A stretch of DNA of 64,000 nucleotides from Ustulina deusta (GCA_023159155.1 JAJNNX010000034.1:310001-374000), one strand, 5' to 3'. Numbered from the stretch's first letter, positions 11,759-23,338 are shown. Notes: generated from the letters alone by a model not told the origin. Numbers and translations: made by a program.

Positions 11759-12957
11759 TCAGGTGTGTGTGACTGTACACGAGTTGTTTGTGGTGCCGAT
11801 GAAGACGACTTGAACACTACCAAAGCTTTGCTAACAGTTAGCTGTAGAACCGTTAGGAGACTCAAAGACGTACGCAGCTGTGGCAGCGAAGATCTCATAT
11901 CGTTTTGCCTTTGTTGCGAGAGACATTGTTAGGGAAAATAGAAAGGTGAATAGAGTTACTAAGCCAAGCCGAGCTAGCATGTCGTGAACGAAGAAGAGTA
12001 TGATGATGGAAAGAGTAGGTAGTACGGAAGAGAGGACAGAACCGACGATTCCGAGAAAAACTAGAATCCGTTCATCTGGATAGTGGTAAAGGGATGGGGT
12101 TAATGTTTCTCCAGGTACAGACTCGACGTCAGTCACGGCCGGTGTCTGCTTGAAAGTAAATAAGGACGTCGTATAGGGATCGTGCATAAGCTATACCTTG
12201 AAGTGTTTCCAGACCCAGTGAAATGCATTTAACGCTGGGCCGGCCAGAAATTTTGTGGCCAAGTCGAAGTCGTCATCAAACTGATGCCGGCCTGCGAACA
12301 AGAGATCTTGCTGATTATCCTGCCCCAAGACGGATGGGTATGGGGGATAATCCCCCAGGTCTTGACCCAGGAAACCGCAGTATCCTCCGGTTGAGGGGTA
12401 GTAGGCATACGCGTAAAGGCCCTTCCGTTGCTGTTCGGAGGCTTTAGGCAAAGAAGATACCGATCGGTATTGCTGTATCGCCGTGTCTATATCAGAGGTT
12501 AGGTACCGAGCCGAGCTGGAAGTTTTGTGAAAATAGGTTTCCCCATTGGCGCGAATGTGGTTCCCGCCGTCGACTTTTCCATCGCTCTCATTGAAGGCCA
12601 AGTTACGTGTCGAACTGGCTTACAATACTCGCGAAGCTTCTTTCGCATCTCAAGCGTGAGTTGGTACTGTTGTCCATCTAGCCCCAACTCCGCCGAGTGC
12701 CGCATTTGCCACCAATCACGATCGAAATACTGCCTGTCGTCTGCTTGATTTGCATCTTGAACTGCCTTCGGTCGTAGTCGGCCTCGAATATCGCAGAGCT
12801 CGGCTTGCAAATACAGAATGTCAAGGATGGCCAACTCTCGGAATTGCTTGAACATAACATGGTCGCGCTCGGCCATGAACCGAGCAAGCTTGGGGTAGCC
12901 CTGCGGCAGCCTTTCCAAGCGAGGAGATGGGCTTAGTTCTTTTTCCATGGCATGCAT
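11759..12957 (-). CDS. DUF6594 domain membrane protein
   Basis: Four exons on the minus strand: 12957-12624, 12573-12197, 12145-11874 and 11816-11759, about 346 aa. Introns have GTAAGC/AAAG, GTATAG/GCAG and GTACGT/GTAG ends and keep frame. The N-terminus PRLERLPQGYPKLARFMAER and the FRELAILDILYLQAEL segment are the hallmark start of fungal DUF6594 proteins. Near the C-terminus two hydrophobic helices (LVFLGIVGSVLSSVLPTLSI and LARLGLVTLFTFLFSLTMSL) precede RYEIFAATAA. The last intron joins this to VQVVFIG, the conserved family ending, which supports the fourth exon. Function is unknown; the family is often near heterokaryon-incompatibility or secondary-metabolite loci, but nothing here shows that. 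The first intron (50 nt) is the least certain boundary. ATG at 12948 is an alternative start. Confidence 0.75.
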
Positions 12958-13942
12958 AGGTCAAGGGCGCGGAGGAAAGCGACCCTGGCCTCATGGTCAA
13001 TTCCCCAGCGCTTGGGCTACCTACACGTATTTGTACAAGATGCTGATTCTCACCGTTCCCATGCCATTCTGCCTCAAGCGCGGCCTAACCGTTGGTCGCG
13101 GCTTACTGGGTTCGAATATCTTGCTGTGGTTGGCTGAGGAACAATTAAACGGGCATTCTTGAGAAAAGGAAATATGGTATTGGCCTACTCACCGAGATAG
13201 CCTACCTACATCTGCACATTTTCTGTACTTTCGCAAAGGGTTATGTATACAAGGGGTTTTTTGATCGAAGGTTGGTGCGCTAGGAATGCCTGATTAGGTA
13301 GGTACTGCGTACAATCCTATACCCTTACCAGTAGGTATTATATAGGTAGTTGGCGGGAAGTAGAATCAACCTAGGTCGGTACTTTTGTCTAACGTCGAAG
13401 TTGCCACGCGCAAGGTGTTTTATTCTTACGTAATCACTCGCCCGATAATCCTACCTATACCTTGTTGCCTTTGCGTGACATACCTAATAGGCGCCATTTG
13501 CCGCAGGCATAAAAATAAGCTGAGTTTTGCAACCCTGGCAAATTCAGCTTTAATATAACTATGCTATATATTAATAAATATAGCTTTATAAAGTAACAGT
13601 CAAAAATATAAAAACACGGTTGTTATAGACGCAATTACCAGGGCTATTTATTACAATTTATTAGTAATTTTTAAGCCTTGTAGTTGTTGAGAAATTACGG
13701 TTCAAAGATTGAAGTCCGGCGGCAAAGCCGGGTGGCAAAGCCGGGTAGCATGGGTTTAAGGGAGAGGCGCTATGGACCCCAGGACCCAATGCCCCGGAGA
13801 GAAGAGCTAGGGGCCAACACGCAACTTCGCGCCTGTCCCAGACCACTAGCTTCCCGGACGACCCCACTTGACCACACCTTTGGGTCCCAATACACACGGG
13901 AGAGCAACGACAGTCCAAGTATGCATTGTAGTAGTCTAATCA
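12958..13942. other. Intergenic, AT-rich patch and short tandem repeat
   Basis: 13550-13680 is very AT-rich. At about 13719-13747 the unit GGCAAAGCCGGGT occurs twice in tandem. No gene recognised. Confidence 0.4.
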
Positions 13943-14922
13943 AGTGTAAATGAACCCCCGCTCCCGCGGCAGAGTCGTTCTCGGTCGTCGGAGCTCCTCA
14001 TTCTCAACTTCTAAGCGCACTCGGGCCGCTCGCCGTGCGTCCGCTCTCCTAGCCCGATGCCGAAGCTATTTACGCGCATCGACTGACTCTTCCTGAAACT
14101 TTACCTGATTGTTTGCCAGTGTATTTTCTAGTGTTCTGATCTTATCCCTCCTGATATCAAATTCCATCTCCGCTTTCACCGCCCGCTACTTCTCCGTCAG
14201 GGTGTTGTTCCACTGATGCGGGTTGAATGTTTTCAGCGGGGCGTTTTCATGCTGGAGTCGCTCGAAATCTCTCTAAACCTCGAAATTCTCTTGAGGTTGA
14301 AGTTGATGTCATCACGGGCGAGTTGCAGCTCTTTCTCGAGTGAACGGATTTTGGCACGCTGTTCATTTACTCGTGACTCGGCGACTCGTAGGAAGCCTAC
14401 GGTCCGGTCGAGCTCTCTTCTGGTCTCACCAAGCTCGCTCTCAAGCTCGATGTTTTCCTCGTTTAACGTCCTGCGGACGTTGTATTCGTAGTCAGTACTA
14501 TTGTATTTTGATCTCCGTAATTCGGATTCTAAAGCACTGATTCGATCTCGAAGCTCTACACACTTGCAATTGATTGCCCGGGCGATGATGAGTCGAGGCA
14601 CTTCGTTCTGTAAGAAGGCAATATACAGGGGCCTAAGTGCAGATACACTTTTAACACCGGTCTCATAAGCATTTTTTTCAATCTGAAACAAACTCGACGA
14701 ACCAGAGCAGGCAACAAATCCCTGAGAGCTGGTGAAAGGTAGATCGAGCAAAGTACAATGCATATTGTGATGAGTACTGCCACAGCTATGGTGAGCACTA
14801 TCCCAAACAAGTTGCACTAGGGCTACTAGGCTTCGTATCATTTGGTTGGGATGGGGGGAGCTGTAATGGTACGGAGCAGAGTTAACAGTGGCACATGGGC
14901 AAAGGTTAAAGAATGTAGACAT
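13940..14922 (-). pseudogene. Decayed coiled-coil protein gene
   Basis: Minus strand. From about 14580 down to 14270 an open frame gives a clear coiled coil (CVELRDRISALESELRR, ENIELESELGETRRELDR, EQRAKIRSLEKELQLARD). Around 14270 the coding signal jumps to another frame and continues with RDFERLQHENAPLK, RRDKIRTLENTLANNQ and RVRLEVENEELRRPRT down to a TGA at 13942-13940. That second frame carries three TAG stops (14275-14273, 14188-14186, 14068-14066), each readable as a mutated CAG. Upstream, a possible membrane helix (GIVLTIAVAVLITICIVLCS, near 14800) lies in a third frame. I infer a former membrane-anchored coiled-coil protein broken by frameshifts and nonsense changes. An intron-rich live gene is less likely, because no splice pair removes all the stops. 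Family not recognised. Confidence 0.5.
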
Positions 14923-17200
14923 TCGTCTCGGCGGGGTTCTTCGCGATATTAAAGCCTACTTTCTAAGAAACATTGGTGTATAGTTCCCATTTAAAGATTT
15001 TTTGGGAGATACTCAAGTGCCCTTTAAGCTTGTAAGAATTTTGTTATCCATTCCAATCTGCTTCACAGCATCGGCATAGAGAGGACGAGATACTCTAGAT
15101 AGCCAAACATGTACTCATCAGCTAAACGGACAAGGTTGTTGGTACTTTGGCCATTTGACAATACTATATTCTATGCAGCGTCAGCGACAAGCACCAGGTC
15201 ATGGTTTTTCATCATCATTATTGATCAGAGGCATCTGCGTTAGGTGTCATTGTCCATGAGTAAATAAGACGTACTTGGATTTTATTCTGGCACGATTTTG
15301 GTGCCTATATGGTCTTTAGTTGGGGATTATGGTGTTTATGCGAGTAAGGGAAAATGCCAATATAGAGCAAGCTTAGTGGTAATAAGAAAACATTAGTAGC
15401 GAAGTAGACAATGTGAGCAGACTCAGTTATATAAGGGTACACGCCCTTGCCCTGATACAAGAAGATAGGGTATACCTACACTTCCTGTATTATCACGTGG
15501 TTTTTCAATTCGGGAACTAGACGATCATAATAGAACACAACTTAATTCAACGCCATCGCTCGCAAAAAGAGCGTATCATGATAACCTCATGCAGGGAGGC
15601 TTGCCGGTTTGATAGTGTTGACTATACCCCTAACTTACTTGCATAGTCAGCCACCTTGTGGCTGTACAACCCCTTAATCAGCCACTTCGGCCATTCTACT
15701 TTGGTAAGAAATTATTAAAGGCGTTTTCCAACCCGATCATCTTAACAGCGCAGTCTACTAAAGCGGACGGGACTCATCTAATGGAGCCTTTTAACTAATC
15801 ATTCTACTTTCATATGAGAATATCGAAACTTTTTGATCTGCATTCACCGCGAAAAATTTACAATTACAGAGGGAATCCATATAGGGAGGACCGTTTTTGT
15901 TCCTTACATAACTTATATGAGATAGGTACGAGAGTATATCTGATGGTAGAGATTAAGTGACATTATTGGTATGTGTATAATGGAGATGGTAAGATTCAGT
16001 TTCGAAATCTTACTTCAAGCTACACTAGAGCTTCATTTAGCATATGTGCTCAATTGACTAACAAGAAACCAAGTCGTTCTAGTTTGTAGGAGTAGATCGT
16101 ATGGATTCTGCGTTGTAGAACATACGTCGCAGGGCGGAGGACGCGGTTCAATAAAACCTAAGCAGAGGACCATATGGCGTGATCTGAGATCAAGGAAAAC
16201 ACCCTCAGCGACATTTATAAAAAGCTACACTAGGGGAGAAAGATGACGCAAACCGATGAGCAATTCCGATGACCGAGCGAGTAACGGCGAAGTAGTCAAA
16301 TAGGAGTTATACGGAACGAGTGTAAACTCGGGAGTTATTGACCCCTGCGACTATAAATGGTAGTCCCAAGCTAAGTAGACATATTGTACAGCCCAAAGGA
16401 GGTTCAACTGCGGGGGAAAAGATCGTGCGCTTACTTAAGTACACTAGGCATCTTCTCATTTTAGAGGCTGGCTGTTTTGCTCCTTCTCTAGTTGTCGGAT
16501 ATAGCTTCTAAGATAGGGCAGCGCCGTGACAAATTGGGTGAGGTAATAGAGAAAAACAAGCTGGGCATCACGTTTGAGGAAGGACAACTCACGTTCAGAC
16601 GGATCATAGGATAGGATTCCGGTGCTAGCTATCTAGTGTAGGGTAGAACATTGCTGGTGGAGAAAATAACATCTCACGCTGGCTGACTGTAAATTTCGAC
16701 ATGAGCACATACGGATAAGCTTGATAGAGAGCCAGCGGTCCTGATTTTCAGTAGAGAGAACAATGATCGGATGAGAGAGGCTTCAGAACATGACGGTAAG
16801 CTTGACTGGGGACCCTGGCCCTGTCAACGGAGACTGGTCCGTCTTGCCCGATCGGGGCGAGACGGTGCTTAGTTGAATGTTTTATTCGCGGGAAATTCTC
16901 AGCACAACCTCCACTAAAATCCACCGCATCACGGAGCTTGGGAACGCTAACTACGAGTTCCGGCGGCTCAGGAACTTCCATGGCCATAGTAGAGTACCTA
17001 CCCGGCCGAGGGGTCAGGAGGTCCCTAGGCGGCGCTGGCCCAGCTTGGTTTTCCGTTACAATGCCAGCCTAGCCCTGAATTTAGGGGTATACTGGAAACA
17101 GATATAAGTGAACATATCCTTCAAGGGCGACGATCAACACCAAGCGAATGCTGCTCACCTTCCGAGCCTCAGCCACCACAGTTGACAATAAACCTTGGCG
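14923..17200. other. Gene-poor 2.3 kb, including GH74 promoter
   Basis: No open frame of note from 14.9 to 16.7 kb and no RNA gene recognised. The right part is the presumed promoter of the GH74 gene. It holds two matches to the CreA consensus SYGGRG (GCGGGG at 16410-16415, CTGGGG at 16806-16811), but such hexamers are frequent by chance. Confidence 0.35.
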
Positions 17201-20060
17201 ATGAAGCTGTCCACGGCAACTGAGCTGCTGTTAGCAGCCGCGGCTCCTATCCAGGCTGCCTATACTTGGCAGAATGCCAAGATTGGGGGTGGTGGTGGCT
17301 TCGTGCCGAGCTTCGTCTTCCATCCCAAGACCAAGGACGTCGCCTACGCGCGAACTGATATTGGTGGTCTTTACCGGCTTAACAGCGACGACTCCTGGAC
17401 TGCTGTGACCGACAGCATCGTCGACAATGATAACTGGAGCAAATGGGGAGTTGACGCGCTGGCTCTGGACCCTCAGGATGATACCAAAGTATATGCTGCG
17501 GTAGGCTCCTACACGAATGACTGGTTCGTTTCGCCCCTGAATGTCTAAATGGAGCCGGCTAAACAAATTCGTAGGGATCCCAACAACGGCGCCATCATTC
17601 GCAGCAGCGATAAAGGTGCCACATGGTCATCGACTACTCTATCCTTCAAAGTTGGCGGCAACATGCCTGGCCGTGGAATGGGCGAACGTCTTGCTGTCGA
17701 CCCTGCCAATTCCAAAATCCTATACTTTGGAGCGCGTAGCGGCAATGGGCTATGGAAGAGTACCGATGCTGGAGTGACATTCACCAAGGTCTCTAGCTTC
17801 ACAGCCAAGGGGTCCTTCGCTCCGGACCCGACCGATACCTACGGCTACAACAGCGACCCGCAGGGAGTCGCGTTCGTGACGTTCGACTCTACGAGTGGCA
17901 CTACAAGTGGCGCTACGTCGAGGATATTCGTCGGCACGGCAGACAACACTACATCCAGTGTCTGGGTCACCGAGGACGCCGGAAGCACAGTACGCATTGT
18001 CTCACGATAGCTAAGTGAATAGAAGGTTAACAAGACGCAGTGGAGCGCGGTACCAGATCAGCCAGGAACATACTTCCCCCACAAAGCTGTACTGCAACCG
18101 ACCGAGAAGGTCTTGTACCTCACCTACAGCGACGGTACGGGGCCTTATGATGGTGTACTGGGAGCTGTGTATCGGTACGACATAACAGCTGGCACCTGGA
18201 CAGACATCACACCCGTCTCGGGCAGCGATCTCTACTACGGCTTCGGCGGCATTGGCGTCGACATGCAAAGTGCCGGAACCATCGTCGTGGCCAGCTTGAA
18301 CTCCTGGTGGCCCGACGCGCAGCTTTTCCGCTCTACGGACAGTGGTGCCACGTGGTCTCGGATCTGGGAATGGACCAGCTATCCCTCCATGAACCTCTAC
18401 TACAGCCAATCGGTGAGTCTCATCTGTTGTTTGACATGAAAGCGTCACATTCTAACTCGAGGGACACAAGACTACGAATGCCCCTTGGATCAAGTCCGGA
18501 TTCTTGGATGTGGACACGAAAGATCTAGGCTGGATGATCGAGTCGCTCGTCATCGACCCCTTCGATAGCGATCACTGGCTCTACTCGACGGGTCTCACCG
18601 TCTTCGGCGGACACGATCTCACCAACTGGGACACGACACACAACATCACCATCGAAGTGCTAGCAGACGGCATTGAGGAATTCGCCGTGCAAAGTCTCGC
18701 CTCGGCACCGGGAGGCAGCGAACTCCTCGCCGCAGTGGGCGACGACAGCGGCTTCACCTTCGCATCGTCGAGTGACCTCCAGACATCGCCAAAGACGTTG
18801 TGGTCGAACCCCATCTTCTCCTCTTCCACGAGCGTCGACTACGCCGGCGCCTCGGTGAAGAACGTCGTGCGCGCGGGCAACACAGCCGGCACGCAGCAAA
18901 TGGCCGTGTCCAGCGACGGCGGCGCGAGCTGGAATATCTACTACGGCGCCGACACGAGCATGACGGGCGGCACGGTGGCGTACTCGGCGAACGCAGACAC
19001 GATTCTCTGGTCGACGTCGGCGAACGGCGTGCAGCGCTCCCAGTACACGAGCTCGTTTACCAGCGTCTCGTCCCTGCCTGCCACGGCCGTCATCGCCGCC
19101 GACAAGCAAGACAACACCATGTTCTACGCCGGATACTCCTCGACCTTTTACGTGAGCAAGGACACGGCCGTGACGTTTACAGCCGGCGGAGCCCTGAGTG
19201 GCGCCTCCTCCGTCCGCGCGATTGCGGCTCATCCTACGACAGCCGGCGAGGTCTGGGTTTCGACCGATGTTGGCATCTTCCGCTCCACGGACTACGGCGC
19301 CTCGTTCACGAAAGTGTCGACGGATCTCACCAACACTTACCAGGTCGCGCTGGGTCTCGGGTCGGGGAGCACTTGGAACGTGTACGCGTTCGGCACGGGT
19401 TCGGCCGGTGCTCGACTCTACGGCAGCGGGGATACCGGAGCGACGTGGACTGACATCCAGGGCTCGAGTCAGGGCTTCGGGGCTATCGACAGCTGCAAGC
19501 TCGCTGGTAGCGGCAACACAGCCGGCCAGGTATACGTCGGCACCAACGGTCGTGGCGTGCTCTACGCGTCCGGATCCCTAGGCAGTGGTGGCTCGACTGG
19601 CACCACTACGACCAAATCCCAGACGACCTTGTCAACGACGACCACCAAAGCCGCGACGACAACGACGAAGGCGACGACGACTACCACCAGTAAGACCACT
19701 ACAACGAGCTCTGCGCCGACTTCGACGTCCACGGGGACTGTAGCCGTACGTGATTTCACAATCTCCTAACCCCCCTTTCACAAGTCGTGAGCATTGGCTA
19801 ACTTCCCTCTTCTGTAGCACTACGGCGTAAGTCAAGTATTTCCCCAACGAGAGTGAATTCTCTCTCTTCAACAACCTTGACGCTCCCAAAACCTCGTATA
19901 CTCGCTCTCCAATCCTCACCCTGTACCGTATATCGCGGCGTGCTTACTAACATTTTGTGTCCCGTAGCAATGCGGAGGAAGCGGCTACACCGGGCCAACA
20001 GCGTGCGTGTCTCCTTACACCTGCACGGCGCAGAATGATTATTACTCGCAATGCTTGTAA
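17201..20060 (+). CDS. Secreted GH74 xyloglucanase with C-terminal CBM1
   Basis: Six exons: 17201-17523, 17575-17989, 18041-18412, 18471-19745, 19818-19826 (9 nt) and 19968-20060, about 828 aa. ATG at 17201 gives a short signal peptide ending near PIQA. The mature start [17 protein letters not shown] and [11 protein letters not shown] are GH74 signatures; the Asp of RTDIGG corresponds to a catalytic Asp of the family. [16 protein letters not shown] and repeated sialidase-like S-x-D-x-G-x-T-W blades follow, forming two seven-bladed propellers. The VGDDSGF segment is the likely site of the second catalytic Asp. A Thr-rich linker (19600-19745) leads to a CBM1: [13 protein letters not shown], four Cys, and YYSQCL at the end. 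The enzyme would cleave xyloglucan in plant cell walls while the CBM1 holds cellulose. The CBM1 is only seen after splicing out two introns around a 9-nt exon encoding HYG. Confidence 0.9.
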
Positions 20061-20448
20061 ATATAGTATTCCACCCCTGTGTGTTCCACCAGGATCGTAT
20101 ATAGCTTTTATTTTAGTATATTATTACATTTAGGTTTCTCTTCACAATTGACACTTTTACCCCAGATGTGATAATTTACGGTGTTAAAACACATCCACCA
20201 GTTCGCAATTTAACCAACACCTCTGTTCTTTTAATATCTGTCCAGACGTACACCGCTTGGTTAAGATTCATTCCGTGCTATATGTACTAATCCCAAGAAT
20301 TACACAACCCTCTCTCTCTCTCTCCGTGTCTCTCGGCAAAATCCCAACCCAAGACTACACGAATAATAAACCAAGTATCAAAAATCACCGAAAAAAAAAC
20401 CACCCCCATCCCTATCCAATCCCAAAGCACCGCACAACCCCAATCTCC
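20061..20448. other. Short convergent intergenic region
   Basis: AT-rich 3' flank between the GH74 gene and the convergent dioxygenase gene. A CT dinucleotide run lies near 20311-20323. Nothing else seen. Confidence 0.4.
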
Positions 20449-21834
20449 TCATCGCGCATCCCCCTCACCACCAGCCCCCCGAAAAGCCGGGGTAAGAGAA
20501 GGGGGAAACGCGGCCCCGACCTCGTTGAGCCCCCACGCCGCAGCCGAGTCATCGTGGACCGTAGTCCGCCGCAGGTCGCGGAGGAAGCGGCCCTCGAAGG
20601 CGCCGGCGCCGACGCGGTGCAGCACGGCGCGATTATCCCACACCACGAGATCCCCGGGGTCGTTCCACGGCACGGCGACGACGTACTTGTCCTGCGTGGC
20701 GTGGGCGTTGAGTCTCTGCACGAGGCCCCAGCTATCGGGGACTGTGGCGCGGGCTTTTTTCGCCGCCACCTCCTCCTCCTCCTCCTCCTCCTCCTCTTCG
20801 CCGAGGGGGTCCGCGCCGTCTTCGACGTGGTGCAGGTGCGCGCCCACGTACAGGTTCATGCGCCCGCTGGGCTCGTGCCGCTGCAGGATCCGGTGGCGCG
20901 ACATGGGGGCCGCCGTGGGGTCGAGGTCCGCGAAGAACTCGGGCGACCCGAGCTTGCGCGAATGCGCGATGGAATGCGCGCCCACTAGCCCTTTTCCTCC
21001 TCCTCCTTCTTGTCTCGCCTCCGCTCCCCCGGAAAGGAGCTCGAGCAATTCCTGCCCGAGCTCCTCGGCCGCCGTGCGCGAGTCGGCGAACAGGGTGTCG
21101 GCGCCGGTGCCGGGCGGAGGCAGCTGGGCGGCGCGGAGCAGCGAGAACGAGGCGCGCCGCGGGTTGAACGACGAGTCGGTGTGGAAGAGGCCGTTGCCGC
21201 GGTTCGTGTGGGCGCGCAGGCTCGACGGGTCCAGGGGCCTGATAGGCTCGGACGGGGCCGCGGTCTCGCTAGTGTAGCTGGATGTGCCCGAGGGCTCGGT
21301 CGAGATGTTGCCCGCGTCGAAGAGCTCGTAGAGGCCGTACCGCGGCTTGAATCCCGCCGGCACGTAGCGTCTGATGGTGTCTAGTTCGCCGAAGCGCCGC
21401 GAGAAGGACACGTGGGCTGCGTCTGAGAGGCCTGTTTTGCGGAACACGCAGACGCCGTACTGTGGTGCGCGTTAGTGTCGCTGGAGTGAGATAGATAGAT
21501 AGATAGATAGATAGATAGGGTGGTTCTTTGAGGATATGGCGAATCGTGAGGTGAGCTTGAGGCGTTGTGTAGAGAAGGCATGAGAGTAGTGTGACGGGGC
21601 AAAAACGAAGCCGTTAACACTCCGTAGGTATTATCCGTGACAAGTAGGGGATGAGGTGAGTAGATGGATAGGCTTCATCCTCACCTTCGCCATCGCGGCC
21701 AGAATCTCGGAAAACTGCTCCTCGGATACATCTTCGAAGTCCACGCCCAAGACCTCGGCAGCGAAAGTCGGATGGAGCTCCTTCACCTCGATAGTCTTGA
21801 ATGGTCGTGTCTCTTCGTTCACGAGACCCGGCAT
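20449..21834 (-). CDS. TauD/TfdA family 2-oxoglutarate-dependent dioxygenase
   Basis: Two exons on the minus strand: 21834-21685 and 21459-20449, about 386 aa, with a 225-nt intron (GTGAGG...CACTAAC...ACAG). The N-terminus PTFAAEVLGVDFEDVSEEQF and, after the junction, YGVCVFRKTGL are typical of the TfdA group. Iron ligands are visible as HTD (about His143 and Asp145) in GLFHTDSSF, with the distal His in VLHRVG and the 2-oxoglutarate-binding Arg in RDLRRTTVHD. Such enzymes hydroxylate or cleave small acids (2,4-D-like or sulfonates) using Fe(II), oxygen and 2-oxoglutarate; the substrate here is unknown. Odd points are an in-frame run of ten Glu (GEEEEEEEEEEV, a CTC repeat at about 20767-20797) and a Gly-rich loop (EGGGGKG), both absent from typical members. 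The intron carries a GATA microsatellite. Confidence 0.85.
21486..21518. repeat. GATA microsatellite inside dioxygenase intron
   Basis: About eight GATA units in tandem within the 225-nt intron of the TfdA-like gene. A second run of about four to five units lies at 21953-21970, about 120 bp upstream of the same gene. Confidence 0.85.
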
Positions 21835-22636
21835 CTTCCCGTTTTGATTCTTATTTTCCTTCTTTTTTTGGCTCCAATTATTCTCTCAATTTTCTGTCGC
21901 TCGCGTTAATGGTACTGGGGAGGTCGTAATTAATGTCCCATATCTTGGGCAGATAGATAGATAGATAGATCCCCCTTTCCGCTGAGTGGCTTTCGTAGGC
22001 ATGAGAGGTATCTACCTATACTTCAACACGGTGGTCCGAGGTGTTCTTTCTGCAGAATCGTCGGATTCATCTATTCTTCCATCTAGTACCTATACAATGA
22101 GTTATATACAGCTGTTAGTCATTGCCGAAATGCATCTGCCGTGTGCGGGGTATGCGCCTCATTTCCGGCAGAGTGAGAGCGACATACCATTGTTGCTAGA
22201 TAGACTCAAGCGAGTCTCCCGTATTGAGATCGCAAAGTCAGCTCCGAGAGGCGACGCTAGGTATATCCCGGTTGTCAGTTGCTTAATCTCAATCGAAAGC
22301 AGATACTGATGAGGTAAGTTGAAAAAAGGACAAGTGGACCCTCCCTGGGCTGTCATCACAACTCTAATGTTGATAAACGGCTTTTTAGACATTCAAGGGC
22401 GGGTGTTGCAATGCTGGTTTGACTCATCCAAAGAATAAAATTTGGGACACAGGGCCAATTTTCTGATTTTTCCAATTAGACTTCCTAATTGACTTATATG
22501 GGAACTAATGGCTGCCGCCTTTTTAGCTACAACAGGTCTATGGTATCATCTCAGCCGCTATAGCTTACCTTATATATATATATATATCCATCATCATCGC
22601 GTCGTAATATCTCGTTTACGTCTATACCACAGCCCC
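21835..22636. other. Intergenic with GATA and TA microsatellites
   Basis: Upstream region of the minus-strand dioxygenase and 3' flank of the minus-strand GPI-type gene. Contains a GATA run (21953-21970) and a TA run near 22571-22586. No gene seen. Confidence 0.4.
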
Positions 22637-23338
22637 TCACAGCACAGCAGCAACACCCAGCAAACCGGCCGCAGCAGCGGCCACAGCGCCAAGGAACCCG
22701 GTCTGGCGCCCTGCGCTTGGCGAGTCCGTTGACGTCGTCTCAGAGGGTTCGGTAGTAGTAGTAGCAGGAGGCCTATCGGTACCGCCGCCGCCCGTAGTTG
22801 TGGCTGTGGCCGTGGCCGTGATGTGCGCTACAACCTGAGCGACCTGAGGACAGGTCTCGTACGCCTCGATGGTGCTGACGAGCGCGCTTGCCTTCGGACA
22901 CTTCGTGACGATGGTCGCGATGCGGCGCGAGTATCGGTTATACCACGAGTACCAGGTGGGCAGGAAGCTGGTGAAGGTGTCGCCGACGGACCCTGTGACG
23001 GAGAAGTCGCACACGTCGTCCAGCTCGCGGGTCGTCTGCGACAGTGCCTGCGAGATGGCGCCTCCCACCAGGAGAGCCGGGGGGATCTTGGGCAGGGTCG
23101 TGATCAGGGGCAGAGCCTGCGGGATGCAGGCCCGTATGTCGAAGTTGTTCGCGATTTGGTACAGTGCGGCGAGCAGGCTCGGCGCCGTCTCGCGTGCCTT
23201 GACCGGTGCTGTCTTCGTGGGTGTGGAGTCTGGGGTCGTGTCGGGCTTGGGCTCGGCATCAGCGCTGGCGCTGACGAGTGCTAGAGGGCCTGACAAGGCG
23301 ACGAGGATCGCCGCAATGGCTGAGAGGGAGAAGCGCAT
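22637..23338 (-). CDS. Secreted, probably GPI-anchored Cys-containing protein
   Basis: Intronless, 233 aa from ATG at 23338; the 19 codons before it lack an ATG, so I exclude them. Signal peptide MRFSLSAIAAILVALSGPLA, with likely cleavage near SASADA. The mature domain has four Cys (in IRACIPQA, LDDVCDF, VTKCPKA and YETCPQV) and a WYSWYNRY aromatic segment. It resembles secreted fungal proteins annotated as infection-structure-specific or GPI-anchored. After a Thr/Ser-rich stalk (ATATATTTGGGG, TTTTEPSETTSTD) the protein ends in a hydrophobic tail (GFLGAVAAAAAGLLGVAAVL) without a basic tail, as expected for a GPI signal. It should sit at the cell surface or wall. No enzymatic function is suggested. 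Confidence 0.75.
   Translation of the reverse strand: MRFSLSAIAAILVALSGPLALVSASADAEPKPDTTPDSTPTKTAPVKARETAPSLLAALYQIANNFDIRACIPQALPLITTLPKIPPALLVGGAISQALSQTTRELDDVCDFSVTGSVGDTFTSFLPTWYSWYNRYSRRIATIVTKCPKASALVSTIEAYETCPQVAQVVAHITATATATTTGGGGTDRPPATTTTEPSETTSTDSPSAGRQTGFLGAVAAAAAGLLGVAAVL

Noticed and set aside
16284..16295. AGTAACGGCGA resembles a conserved segment near the 5' end of 28S rRNA.
   Set aside because: Only about 11 bases match; the flanks do not follow the rRNA sequence, so it is probably chance.
16400..16815. CreA-like SYGGRG sites before the GH74 gene as evidence of carbon catabolite repression.
   Set aside because: The hexamer is degenerate and only two isolated matches are present; not enough for a separate regulatory call.
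18660..19453. Long antisense and alternate-frame ORFs over GH74 exon 4.
   Set aside because: Arg/His/Gly-rich shadows of the GC-rich coding exon.
20257..21384. Long plus-strand frames opposite the TfdA-like gene.
   Set aside because: Poly-Ser/Leu and Arg-rich translations created by the CTC repeat and GC-rich codons of the real gene on the minus strand.
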